DNA from: OLB6 sp964493635
Lineage (GTDB): Bacteria; Bacteroidota; Ignavibacteria; Kapaibacteriales; Kapaibacteriaceae
Assembly (NCBI GenBank): GCA_964493635.1
Contig: CAZBOW010000010.1
Span: 1 to 58,226, forward strand
Reading direction: 5' to 3'
DNA length: 58,226 bases
Shown piece by piece: positions 1 through 8,263 of this stretch. The notes under the pieces are model-generated. The model ran no database searches and was not told the DNA's origin. It saw only the letters and a list, made by a program, of their open reading frames with translations. Position numbers and translations under genes: made by a program. Within the stretch, counting starts at the first letter, position 1, and every line of letters begins with the position of its first letter.

Positions 1-260
1 GCATTGCCGCACGGCACCTATGGGAGATCATCGACAACGTCGAGCGTGTTCTGGCCATCGAGTGCCTGTGCGCCGCTCAAGGCATCGACCTCTTGCGTCC
101 GCTCACGAGCAGTGCTCCGATTGAGCGGGTGGTAGCTGCCATCCGTGAGCGTGTTCCGTTTGCCGAAGTGGACCGTATCCTGTATCACGATATGGACGCC
201 GTACACCAGTTGGTTGTAGGGCGATCCCTGGTCGACGCCGCTGCGCTTGGTGATGACTGA
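1..260 (+). CDS. hutH: Histidine ammonia-lyase, C-terminal end (partial)
   Basis: The window opens inside this gene; codons are in frame from base 3 and end at a TGA at 258-260. The 85 visible residues contain DNVERVLAIE, CAAQGID, RPLTSS and IRERVPF, which match the C-terminal helical bundle of histidine ammonia-lyase, the enzyme that deaminates L-histidine to urocanate. The MIO cofactor motif (Ala-Ser-Gly) lies upstream of the window, so activity cannot be judged. The ATPase gene starts inside its last codons, suggesting translational coupling. The assignment rests on the tail only; a paralogous aromatic amino acid lyase cannot be excluded. Confidence 0.8.
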   Translation, partial: IAARHLWEIIDNVERVLAIECLCAAQGIDLLRPLTSSAPIERVVAAIRERVPFAEVDRILYHDMDAVHQLVVGRSLVDAAALGDD

Positions 261-2991
261 GCGTCCATGGCATGCCTTGGATCCTTCCGAGGTCGTCGAA
301 GCGCTTGGCACTGATGCTCGTGCCGGCCTTTCTAAGGAAGAGGCCGCCAAGCGCCTTGACCACCTGGGTCCAAATACCCTTCCACAGTCGGCCGTGCGGG
401 CACCATGGCTGCGCTTCGTCGATCAGCTCAAAGCACCGTTAGTCGTGATCCTCTTGGCCAGCGCGGCAATTCTCGTAGCCATTGGCGGGTTGGCCGATGC
501 CGCCGTTATTCTTGGTGTTGTGCTCGTCAATGCCGTTATCGGTTTCATCCAGGAGGGCAAGGCACTGCACGAGCTGGAAGCGCTCCGATCATCCGTGGTA
601 ACCGTTACCACGGTGGTTCGTGATGGTCAATACGAAACGGTACCATCGTCCAGCATTGTTGTTGGCGACATTGTTCTGCTCAATGCTGGTGATCGGGTCC
701 CGGCAGACATGCGATTGCTGCGGTGCCACGAGCTGTTGATCAATGAGTCCACGCTTACTGGTGAGTCGCTTTCGGTGGGAAAGGACATCCACCCAGTAGC
801 CGAACAGTTGGGTGTAGCCGATCGTGCCTGTATGGCCTTTGCTGCCACCACGGTAACCTCTGGGTCGGGTTTAGCAGTGGTGGTGGCCACGGCCACTGCA
901 ACACAGGTTGGAAAGGTAGCAGGGCTAATCCGAGATACCGATCGTTTGAAGACGCCTCTGACCACCATGATTGCGCGTCTGAGCAGTGTGGTGATGATTG
1001 CCATTCTTGTGCTGGCGGCTGTGACGTTCGCCATCGGATTAGCGCGTGGATTGGAAGCGTCCACCATGCTCCTTGCTGCGGTTGCACTGGCCGTAGGGGC
1101 AATCCCCGAGGGGTTGCCCGCTGCCGTAACGGTCATCTTGGCCATTGGTGTAGCACGGATGGCAAAACGTGGTGCGTTGATTCGGGAACTCCCTGCAGTA
1201 GAAACCCTTGGTAGCACCACGGTGATCTGTACGGACAAGACCGGGACACTGACGAAGAATCAGGTAACGCTCGTTGGCGTATCAACGCCCTCGGCCTACC
1301 ATGCCGTTGAAGGAGTTGGCTATGCGTTGGAGGGCACGATCCACCGGGAGGACGGCCAACATGCCGCACTGGACTGGTGCCTGAAGGTGAGTGCTCTGTG
1401 TCGCACTGGTTCCGTTCAGCAGGTCGATGGTGAGTGGGTTGCCATTGGCGACCCCACCGAATCCGCACTTGCGGTGTTCGCCCACAAGGGTGGCTATCCG
1501 CTGTCGGCCGAATCGCAACAGTATCCGCAGGTAGACGTGGTGCCATTTAGCTCGGAATTGCAGTACATGGCCACACTCCACGCCGATCCAGACGGACAGC
1601 GATTCATCGCTGTGAAGGGGGCTACCGAGGTGGTGACGTCGTTCTGCACAACGATGGTGATGGATGATGGAACGCTGCAGCCCTGCAACGTCAAGGTGAT
1701 TCTTGATCGCATGGAAGCAGCAAGTTCCAACGGTCGTCGTGTGCTTGCGCTTGCCTACAAGATGGTGTCGGCGGACTGCGATCAGATCACGCCACAACAA
1801 CTCCATGACGGATGTGTGTTCTGTGGCCTTGCCGAGCTCATGGATCCGCCGCGACAGGAAGTGGCTGACGCCATCCGGACCTGCCAGGAGGCTGGTATCG
1901 AGGTGAAGATGATCACCGGCGACCATGTTGCCACAGCCCGTGCGATTGCACGCGACCTCCATATGGCACCGGAACACACCAACGATGCCTGGGCGTTTAC
2001 CGGTCGGGAGCTTGCTTCGATGACCGATACGGAATTTACAGCCGCAGCGCAGCGTGGACGGGTGTTTGCCCGCGTCTCACCCGAACAGAAACTACATCTT
2101 GTGCGGGCGATGCAGGCGGCATCGCACGTTGTGGCCATGGCCGGGGATGGCGTTAATGACGCTCCCGCGCTCAAACAGGCAAACATTGGTGTGGCAATGG
2201 GTCGCAGTGGCACGGATTCCGCCAAAGACGTTGCCGGCGTGGTCCTAACGGACGACAACTTCGTGACGATTGTTGCTGCCGTCAAGGAAGGTCGGATCGT
2301 CTTTGCAAACCTGATGCGGTTCTTGGTGTGGGTGTTGCCGACGGACGTCGCCGAAGGGTTGGTCATCGTAACTGCCGTTGCACTGGGTGCCGATCTGCCG
2401 ATTGCTCCCGTGCAGATTCTCTGGATCAACATGATCACTGCACTGCTGTTGGGCCTTCCTCTTGCGTTGGAGTTGGATTCACCGGCCGTGATGAAGGATC
2501 CTCCTCGCGATCCATCGCAGCGCTTGCTACAACCATGGCATGTGCAACGGATTGTGCTCGTTGGCGTGATCATTCTTGGTGGAGTGTTCGCCACCTATAG
2601 CCTAGAGCATGTACTTGGTGAAGGCGTGGACGCGGCGCGTACGGCTGCAGCAACCACGCTGGTGATGATGGAGTCCCTGTACCTGTTCAATTGTCGGCGC
2701 CTCGATGTCATGCATCCTGGTCCCAGCCGGCTGAATCCGTACCTCTTTGCCGGGATCGGTGTAACGATGATTCTTCAGGTGGGCTTCGTCTACCTGCCCT
2801 TTATGAACAGCATTTTTCACACCGTTCCCATCTCTCCATTGAGCTGGTTGGTGAGCTTCGCATGTGCGATTGTGCTCTACCTTGCCGTTGAGGGCGAGAA
2901 ACGCCTTCGCACACGGTGGTCAGCCCCCTACAACGACAATCGTCACAATCACGACAGCCATAACCGCCGGAAGGCACCGTCGGCATCGTAG
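253..2991 (+). CDS. P2-type cation-transporting ATPase
   Basis: A 912-residue P-type ATPase, full length for the P2 (Ca/Na) group. It has an actuator TGES loop (T169), PEGLP in membrane helix 4 (P285), the phosphorylated Asp in DKTGTLT (D328), and the hinge motif GDGVNDAP (near 632), followed by four to six C-terminal membrane segments. The start is taken as the ATG at 253, which overlaps the hutH stop; GTG 250 and TTG 247 are in-frame alternatives. Compared with SERCA, the Glu in helix 4 (PEGLP), the Glu in helix 5 and the Asn and Thr of helix 6 are kept. The SERCA helix-6 Asp is Ala here (WINMITA) and the helix-5 Asn is Asp (PTDVAE). Substrate is therefore uncertain: Ca2+ as in CtpF-like pumps, or a monovalent cation. 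Its 3' end overlaps the convergent photolyase gene by 43 bp. Confidence 0.93.
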   Translation: MTERPWHALDPSEVVEALGTDARAGLSKEEAAKRLDHLGPNTLPQSAVRAPWLRFVDQLKAPLVVILLASAAILVAIGGLADAAVILGVVLVNAVIGFIQEGKALHELEALRSSVVTVTTVVRDGQYETVPSSSIVVGDIVLLNAGDRVPADMRLLRCHELLINESTLTGESLSVGKDIHPVAEQLGVADRACMAFAATTVTSGSGLAVVVATATATQVGKVAGLIRDTDRLKTPLTTMIARLSSVVMIAILVLAAVTFAIGLARGLEASTMLLAAVALAVGAIPEGLPAAVTVILAIGVARMAKRGALIRELPAVETLGSTTVICTDKTGTLTKNQVTLVGVSTPSAYHAVEGVGYALEGTIHREDGQHAALDWCLKVSALCRTGSVQQVDGEWVAIGDPTESALAVFAHKGGYPLSAESQQYPQVDVVPFSSELQYMATLHADPDGQRFIAVKGATEVVTSFCTTMVMDDGTLQPCNVKVILDRMEAASSNGRRVLALAYKMVSADCDQITPQQLHDGCVFCGLAELMDPPRQEVADAIRTCQEAGIEVKMITGDHVATARAIARDLHMAPEHTNDAWAFTGRELASMTDTEFTAAAQRGRVFARVSPEQKLHLVRAMQAASHVVAMAGDGVNDAPALKQANIGVAMGRSGTDSAKDVAGVVLTDDNFVTIVAAVKEGRIVFANLMRFLVWVLPTDVAEGLVIVTAVALGADLPIAPVQILWINMITALLLGLPLALELDSPAVMKDPPRDPSQRLLQPWHVQRIVLVGVIILGGVFATYSLEHVLGEGVDAARTAAATTLVMMESLYLFNCRRLDVMHPGPSRLNPYLFAGIGVTMILQVGFVYLPFMNSIFHTVPISPLSWLVSFACAIVLYLAVEGEKRLRTRWSAPYNDNRHNHDSHNRRKAPSAS

Positions 2992-4211
2992 GTGTCGGCC
3001 TGTTTCGTAGTGTTGAACACGCGGTAGTTCGAGCGAGGATCGTTGCCAACACCAGCCACGTAGGCCCAGTTGCCGTAGTTGCTGCAGGGGTCGTAGTCCA
3101 GGAGCATCGACTCGAACCACGCTGCTCCCCAACGCCAGTCGATGCCAAGGGTCTTGCTCAGGTAGCTGGCTACATTCTGACGCCCACGGTTGCTCATCCA
3201 TCCCGTAGCCATCAACTCCCGCATATTGGCATCAACGAAGTCGTCGCCGGTAGTGCCGTTGCGCCAATTATCGAACACCGTGCGGTCGTGCACCCATGCC
3301 GGACCCTCGCCGCGGAGGCTCCACCGATAGAACAACGCCGATCCGTGTTTAGCCGCCGTGAAGCGAAAAAAGTCGCGCCAGAGAAGTTCGAAAATCAACC
3401 AGTAGGTACTGTCGTTTGCCCCATGCGTCGCCTCGTGCTGGCGCACAGCGTAGTAGATCGTACGCGGTGAAATGCTACCAACAGCCAGCCACGGAGCGAA
3501 CTTCGACGAGTAGTCGGCACCGACAAGTCCGTTGCGCGTTTCCTTGTATGTGCGAATCAGCTGGCGTGCGTGGATGTAGTCCTGCAGCCGTTGATGCGCC
3601 GCCGTTGGGCCACCACGAAATGGGAATGCCGTGATATCCGGCAGGGGCTCGTGATGGTCTCGAGGCTCCGACGTTGTGATTGGCGAGGGTGGCAGCGTTG
3701 CGGGGCGTGGATGGACTGGACGAATATTCCAGCGCTTCTCAACCGCTTTTCGAAAGCTGGTAAACACCTCTGGTATGTCCTCAACACGAAATGGCAGATC
3801 CTCTGGGTGAATCAGGGTGCGATCCCAGAATCGATGCAGGGGAAGGGGGCTGATGGCGTCGGCAACGGCGGCCTCATCAGCCAGCTCCTCGGTGGTAACC
3901 TCGCGGGAGCAGTACACGTGCGTGATCCCATAGCGTTGGCAGAGATCTGCTAGGACGTCGGCTGGCTTGCCTTCAACAACCAGTAACTGCTGACCGTATG
4001 CTCGAAGCTGGTGATCCAGATCATGGAGCGTCTCGGTAAGAAAACGCCGACGGTGCGTTCCGGTTTTGGGAAAACCATGCGGCGTGATCCTATACGTAGC
4101 TGGATCGTCCACGTAGACGCACAGCAGCGTCTCGGCAGCTGAGGAAATGGTAGAGAGGATGCGATGATCGTCGAGGCGAAGATCATTGCGGAACCAGAGC
4201 AATGCGTTCAT
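2949..4211 (-). CDS. Cryptochrome DASH / photolyase
   Basis: A 420-residue FAD- and antenna-binding blue-light protein of the cryptochrome-DASH class. Members repair pyrimidine dimers, mainly in single-stranded DNA, and may act as photosensors. The N-terminal alpha/beta antenna domain begins LLWFRNDLRLDDH. The C-terminal FAD domain carries SKFAPWLAVGSISPR, FELLWRDFFRF, GWMSNRGRQNVASYL and DYDPCSNYGNW, the diagnostic DASH block, then FNTTKQADTYD. The protein stops at RRLWLS, slightly short of the usual WLPEL-type tail. The start is the ATG at 4211 just before NALLWF; the frame stays open further upstream but that part is not family-like. It is the last gene of a minus-strand run, 14 nt after the HAD phosphatase, and its tail overlaps the ATPase gene on the other strand. 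Confidence 0.93.
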   Translation of the reverse strand: MNALLWFRNDLRLDDHRILSTISSAAETLLCVYVDDPATYRITPHGFPKTGTHRRRFLTETLHDLDHQLRAYGQQLLVVEGKPADVLADLCQRYGITHVYCSREVTTEELADEAAVADAISPLPLHRFWDRTLIHPEDLPFRVEDIPEVFTSFRKAVEKRWNIRPVHPRPATLPPSPITTSEPRDHHEPLPDITAFPFRGGPTAAHQRLQDYIHARQLIRTYKETRNGLVGADYSSKFAPWLAVGSISPRTIYYAVRQHEATHGANDSTYWLIFELLWRDFFRFTAAKHGSALFYRWSLRGEGPAWVHDRTVFDNWRNGTTGDDFVDANMRELMATGWMSNRGRQNVASYLSKTLGIDWRWGAAWFESMLLDYDPCSNYGNWAYVAGVGNDPRSNYRVFNTTKQADTYDADGAFRRLWLS

Positions 4212-4225
4212 GCCAATCAGAGAAG

Positions 4226-4930
4226 TTATTCGGATTCGAAGGCCGCCTTCCGGGCAAGGTGCGCCTGTCGTCGAGGTCGCAACGCCGATGTTGCCAACTT
4301 CGTTCCCAGGATGCGAGCCACATCGTGGAGTGTGCGCCACGGATGATGGGGGATGCGCTGCTCGGTGCACCAGGCGGCAAGATTTCCCTTGGCAAACACC
4401 ACGTCGGCATGCTGAACAGCGCATCGGTCCGATCGGCCATCGCCGACGTAGACGATGATGTCGTGCTCCCGTACGTCACGAAGCACAGCATTTCGTTTGC
4501 ACGAAGCAGAAAAACAGGAGCATGACTCCGATGCGCCGGGAAACTCCACGTCCCAGTGCGAACCCGCATAGGTAAGAGTATTGCAGAAAACGGACAGGTG
4601 GCTGCAACCCGTTTGTTCCAGAATCGGCGTGATGTACACGTCAAAGCCATCGCTGACAACCGACACCGTAGCGTGATGGTGTTGGCACAACTCTACCAGC
4701 GACCGCATGCCGGGATCAACATCCCGCTGGAGGGCAAATGCGAGAACGGCCTGCGGTGTTGCTTCGGGTGTAAGCGTACGTACAACGCGCCGGTAGTACT
4801 CGGCTACCGACATCTGTCCGTCGAGAAGTTGCGAGTGCAGTGGCTCGAACGCACCAAATGTGCGGAAGAGATCATCGCCCGTGTCGCTGGTGGTAATCGT
4901 GCCGTCGAAATCGAGAACAACGTGCACCAC
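4226..4930 (-). CDS. HAD-superfamily phosphatase, MtnX-like
   Basis: A 234-residue HAD subfamily IB phosphatase. Near the start lies VLDFDGTIT with the nucleophile and acid/base aspartates. VVSDGFD gives motif II, and GDGRSDRCAV supplies the acidic motif III/IV that binds Mg2+. A Cys-containing stretch, PGASESCSCFSASCKRN, corresponds to the Cys cluster of Bacillus MtnX, the 2-hydroxy-3-keto-5-methylthiopentenyl-1-phosphate phosphatase of methionine salvage. No other salvage gene is present, so the substrate is open. No ATG fits; GTG 4930 (or GTG 4927) starts 10 nt after the upstream gene's stop. The frame is open to 5062, but that would overlap the upstream gene heavily. A co-transcribed phosphatase of another small phosphometabolite is the main alternative. 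Confidence 0.75.
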   Translation of the reverse strand: MVHVVLDFDGTITTSDTGDDLFRTFGAFEPLHSQLLDGQMSVAEYYRRVVRTLTPEATPQAVLAFALQRDVDPGMRSLVELCQHHHATVSVVSDGFDVYITPILEQTGCSHLSVFCNTLTYAGSHWDVEFPGASESCSCFSASCKRNAVLRDVREHDIIVYVGDGRSDRCAVQHADVVFAKGNLAAWCTEQRIPHHPWRTLHDVARILGTKLATSALRPRRQAHLARKAAFESE

Positions 4931-4940
4931 CGGCGCATGC

Positions 4941-5807
4941 TTACTCGTAGCTGTAGAATCCACGCTTGCTCGATACTCCGTGCCAGCCAGCCCGCATGTA
5001 CTGTTTGAGCAGAACACAGGGACGATAGCGCTCCTGCTGATACTCTCGGTACAGACTGTCAAGAATAATCGTCACCACAGGAATGCCGATCTCGTCGGCC
5101 CATGCCAAGAGCCCCTTTGGATAATTCACTCCCAAGCGCATCGCAGCATCGATATCGGCAGGGCTTGCAACACCCTCCATCACTGCAAAGGCTGCTTCGT
5201 TGATCAGGGTGACTAGGACGCGCACCTGCACCAGAGCAACACGGTCCTCGACGATCTCCACAGCATAGCCCAGGTGCTCCAGCAGAGCTTGCGCTTGTGG
5301 TACGTGATCGGCGTGGGTGTTGAGGCCACCGGCAATATCGATATGGGTTGCCGACGTGATCAGCGAGGGTGCGAGACCCGTTCCAACGATGCGTGCAGCG
5401 GCCCCCGTAAGCATCCCGATCTCGGTTGCCGTGTTGGTGAGTGTGGACGCCAACACCGTCGCGGCAGGGTTCACCGCGCACGCTACGGCAAGAGTGGACT
5501 TCCGCTCGATCACGGGGGCAACGCCAAGATCCACGATGTGGCTGTACGTACCCGCTGTAGAGCGCACATCTCCAACAACCTGAGTCGAGAACTCCCCGTA
5601 CACGTCGGGATCAATGGCACCCTGATTCATTTCCTCGGCCACTAGCTCGAGTTCGTACTCAATCTCGTCGAACTCATCCATCGGGGGCAGGATGTGAAAC
5701 GGCACGTTGGATGCGCGAAGGCGGTGAGCAAACTCCATCACGAAGTCAAGATCTCCCGTGAGGAGAACATTGAATGGCGACGATTCGGGAAGGGTGTACA
5801 CCTGCAT
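4941..5807 (-). CDS. 3-hydroxyacyl-CoA dehydrogenase-like protein, degenerate
   Basis: A 288-residue protein with the two-domain layout of 3-hydroxyacyl-CoA dehydrogenases. The C-terminal half is clear: VLVTLINEAAFAVMEG, PADIDAAMRLGVNYPKG and LLAWADEIG match the helical dimerisation/substrate domain. The N-terminal Rossmann half is eroded. The expected GxGxxG dinucleotide loop reads VLLTGDLDFV. The segment that normally holds the catalytic His (GMHFFNP in active enzymes) reads VGTGLAPSL. So NAD binding and catalysis by the classic mechanism look doubtful. It may be a pseudoenzyme, or a relative with a different reaction. The start is ATG 5807; it is the first gene of the minus-strand run and is divergent from cdsA. 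Confidence 0.72.
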   Translation of the reverse strand: MQVYTLPESSPFNVLLTGDLDFVMEFAHRLRASNVPFHILPPMDEFDEIEYELELVAEEMNQGAIDPDVYGEFSTQVVGDVRSTAGTYSHIVDLGVAPVIERKSTLAVACAVNPAATVLASTLTNTATEIGMLTGAAARIVGTGLAPSLITSATHIDIAGGLNTHADHVPQAQALLEHLGYAVEIVEDRVALVQVRVLVTLINEAAFAVMEGVASPADIDAAMRLGVNYPKGLLAWADEIGIPVVTIILDSLYREYQQERYRPCVLLKQYMRAGWHGVSSKRGFYSYE

Positions 5808-5862
5808 GGAACAGTGACAATCAAATGGTGGAACGGAACACTGCACTACGAATGTACGGGAG

Positions 5863-5870
5863 TAGATTTG
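5863..5870 (+). promoter_or_regulatory. Bacteroidota-type -7 promoter box (TAGATTTG) before cdsA
   Basis: Exact match to TAnnTTTG, the -7 element used by the Bacteroidota primary sigma factor. It ends 4 nt before the cdsA ATG (5875), so transcription would begin at or within the start codon, giving a leaderless mRNA. A clear -33 TTG is not seen at the ideal spacing, which lowers confidence. Confidence 0.5.
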
Positions 5871-5874
5871 TACA

Positions 5875-6753
5875 ATGATGACAAACCTCGTACAGCGTGT
5901 GCTTGCAGCAGCCGTCGGGATTCCGCTGGCTGTGCTCCTGATTTGGCTTGGTGGCTGGTGGTTCTCTGCCGCCATGATCGTGGTATCCACGGTGGCCTTG
6001 TGGGAGTTCTACCACTTGGCGGACTCGAAACATGCGTCTGCAAACACGTCGGTTGGTTTGATCTGGGCGCTGGTATTGCAGGGCTGTTTTGCGATGGCTC
6101 TGGATTCGGTTGGAACGGCCGGCACGATCTGGATGGGTGTGGCGCTGCTGGTGTTTGTTGCCGGTACCCTCCTGACACTCGGAGCGGAAATCTGGCGGGC
6201 AAAGGAGAACGCTATTCTCAACACCGCTGTGACCTTGGCCGGCATTGCCTACGTGACCATCGGTTTCACCACGATTCTCTTCTTGCGAAACACGGCATCG
6301 GCGGCTGATGACGCACTCCATTGGATTGATACTGGCGGCGCGCTGGTGCTGACACTATTCGTTAGTGTGTGGTCGAGCGACACGCTGGCCTATTTCACCG
6401 GCTTGAGCATCGGAAAGCACAAGTTGCTGGAACGGGTGAGCCCAAAGAAAACGTGGGAGGGGGCTGCCGGAGGACTGGTGGGTGCGGTAGCTGGATTTGT
6501 TGCGTTGTCGGCGATGCTTATGCCGTCGATGGTGATGGTTGATGCCGTTGCCTGCGGTGTGATTGTTGGTGTGTTTGGTCCGATCGGCGATCTGGCGGAG
6601 TCGTGGTTGAAGCGCGATGCTGTGATCAAAGACAGCTCGCATATCATTCCCGGCCACGGTGGTTTTCTCGACCGATTCGACAGTATGCTGTTTGCCGCAC
6701 CGCTGGTGCTGATCTATCTGACGATTGTGAATCTCATGCGGAACGCAGCGTGA
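5875..6753 (+). CDS. cdsA: Phosphatidate cytidylyltransferase
   Basis: A 292-residue polytopic inner-membrane enzyme that makes CDP-diacylglycerol from phosphatidate and CTP, the branch point for phospholipid head groups. About eight hydrophobic segments precede and follow the family blocks. Diagnostic motifs are SPKKTWEGAAGG and the C-terminal signature GDLAESWLKRDAVIKDSS followed by IPGHGGFLDRFDS, which carries the metal-binding Asp residues. The start is ATG 5875, immediately after a TAGATTTG promoter box. The stop overlaps the next start as TGATG, so it leads a plus-strand operon with a CDF exporter, a membrane protein and crtZ. Confidence 0.95.
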   Translation: MMTNLVQRVLAAAVGIPLAVLLIWLGGWWFSAAMIVVSTVALWEFYHLADSKHASANTSVGLIWALVLQGCFAMALDSVGTAGTIWMGVALLVFVAGTLLTLGAEIWRAKENAILNTAVTLAGIAYVTIGFTTILFLRNTASAADDALHWIDTGGALVLTLFVSVWSSDTLAYFTGLSIGKHKLLERVSPKKTWEGAAGGLVGAVAGFVALSAMLMPSMVMVDAVACGVIVGVFGPIGDLAESWLKRDAVIKDSSHIIPGHGGFLDRFDSMLFAAPLVLIYLTIVNLMRNAA

Positions 6754-7700
6754 TGCACGACCACCACGATCACCACCACGAGCATCACCACGAGCATCAC
6801 CACGAGCATCACGACATCCGCCCACTGCGGATTGCCATGGGCATTACCGTCTCGATTCTGATCCTGCAGATTGTTGGTGGTATCGTATCGGGATCCTTAG
6901 CTCTGTTGAGCGATGCCGGGCATGTGTTTGTTGATCTCGGCTCGCTGCTGATCGCCTATGCCGGTTTGCGTCTCGCGGCCCGGGCGCGCCAGCACCACGA
7001 CGCACGCTACACGTTTGGCCTGCGTCGAATCGAGATTCTTGCTGCACTTACCAACGGCTTCCTGCTCGTGGGAATGTGCGTCTTCATTGCCATCGAGGCT
7101 GTGGAGCGTTTTCTTGATCCCCATGATGTGCATGCCGAAGCTATGCTCTACGTTGCCATCGCCGGATTCATCGGCAACGGCATCAGTGCGTGGTACCTGC
7201 ACCGCTCGGAGCACATCACCACACAGTCGGCATACTTGCATGTGCTGACGGACCTTGGGTCGAGTGCCGGTGTTATCGTTGCAGCGATCCTGTTGGAGTT
7301 CACAGGATGGGGATGGATTGATCCTGCAATCTCCCTGGTAATCGCGCTGATCATTTTGCGTGGTGCCGGTGCCGTGATCTACCGGGCAGGCGTCATCCTG
7401 ATGGAATCGGCACCCCAGAATATCAATCCGGACGATGTTCGAAGCCGATTGTTAACCCTTCCAGGCGTTCTGGATATCCACGACGTACACATCTGGCAGC
7501 TGGGTCATAACGATGTTAAGGGCTCCGTCCATGTTGTTACGGACCTTCCCGGCGATCAGATGGTTGTTGCCGTTCAGGACGATCTCCGCACCACCTTTGG
7601 CATCAATCATGCGACGGTTCAGGTGGAGAGTCCGTTGCTTGCCAGTGACTGCGGTACCTGCGACACTGCCGCCACCACCGAACACAAGGAGAATACATGA
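6753..7700 (+). CDS. Cation diffusion facilitator, His-rich N-terminus
   Basis: A 315-residue CDF-family metal/proton antiporter, most likely Zn2+/Co2+/Cd2+ efflux from the cytoplasm. Six membrane helices are followed by a cytoplasmic ferredoxin-like domain. The two metal-site pairs are intact: H57xxxD61 in SDAGHVFVD (helix 2) and H163xxxD167 in HVLTD (helix 5), the pattern of the Zn/CzcD-ZitB-DmeF group. The first 20 residues are almost all His, Asp and Glu, a probable metal-sensing or metal-buffering tail, written by three tandem 12-nt units. The C-terminus adds CGTCD. The start ATG shares a base with the cdsA stop. It is not an Fe/Mn exporter by motif, since those have DxxxD. Confidence 0.93.
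   Translation: MHDHHDHHHEHHHEHHHEHHDIRPLRIAMGITVSILILQIVGGIVSGSLALLSDAGHVFVDLGSLLIAYAGLRLAARARQHHDARYTFGLRRIEILAALTNGFLLVGMCVFIAIEAVERFLDPHDVHAEAMLYVAIAGFIGNGISAWYLHRSEHITTQSAYLHVLTDLGSSAGVIVAAILLEFTGWGWIDPAISLVIALIILRGAGAVIYRAGVILMESAPQNINPDDVRSRLLTLPGVLDIHDVHIWQLGHNDVKGSVHVVTDLPGDQMVVAVQDDLRTTFGINHATVQVESPLLASDCGTCDTAATTEHKENT
6774..6809 (+). repeat. Three tandem 12-nt units encoding His-His-Glu-His
   Basis: CACCACGAGCAT is repeated three times without change (6774, 6786, 6798) inside the 5' end of the CDF gene. Each unit adds His-His-Glu-His. Perfect tandem units of this length can slip in replication, so the length of the His tail may vary between strains. Confidence 0.9.
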
Positions 7701-8263
7701 ATCTGCGATGGAAGGTTGCCGTAGGAGCACAGGCAGTGGGACTGGCGCTATGGGCTGCCGCGGCAAGCACGGATCTTGCTACGGCATCCACACTGGTGGC
7801 CCCGCTTGCCTTGTTTTTGGGTACCATGATGCCTGCCACCCTTTTGGCCAGTAGCCAGCTGCATCGCTTCCTGCCAACATCTGCTGCCCGTGCCGTGAGC
7901 TACGTGCTTCTGGCAGTGATGCTCGTGGTTGTTGTTTCCCTTGGGTTGTTGCACTCGGTGGCATCTGCGGAGTCGCTGTTGCTGTACGCTACGGTATCCA
8001 TTGCCGTGTGGGGAATGATCGGATTGGGATTAGTGTTAACCATCGTCAATGCCATGACGGCTGCACTGATGGCGCGGAACTATGCCCGTGTCAAATCCGG
8101 TCGGTCGAAGGCCGTCAGCATGATGTTGATTGGTGGTGGCGCTCTGCTCCTGACGGCGCCACTCCTCGTGCTGGACATGACGGAGACATGGCCGACTGTG
8201 GCCATACCGGGATTGTTTGTGGCATGGTTCGGAAACAAACGACTTGAAGGGGCTCAGGCATGA
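7697..8263 (+). CDS. Integral membrane protein, unknown function
   Basis: I do not recognise a family. The 188-residue product has about six hydrophobic helices with short loops, a basic patch in the middle (ARVKSGRSKA) and no obvious catalytic or metal-binding motif. The start ATG 7697 overlaps the CDF stop (ATGA), and its own stop overlaps the crtZ start, so it is translated as part of the cdsA-CDF-crtZ operon. Its place directly before a carotenoid hydroxylase suggests a membrane-lipid or pigment role, but that is context only. Confidence 0.7.
   Translation: MNLRWKVAVGAQAVGLALWAAAASTDLATASTLVAPLALFLGTMMPATLLASSQLHRFLPTSAARAVSYVLLAVMLVVVVSLGLLHSVASAESLLLYATVSIAVWGMIGLGLVLTIVNAMTAALMARNYARVKSGRSKAVSMMLIGGGALLLTAPLLVLDMTETWPTVAIPGLFVAWFGNKRLEGAQA

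Noticed and set aside
2949..4424. A longer photolyase beginning at 4424
   Set aside because: The extra 71 residues overlap the HAD phosphatase gene in another frame and do not resemble the family; the ATG at 4211 fits the conserved N-terminus.
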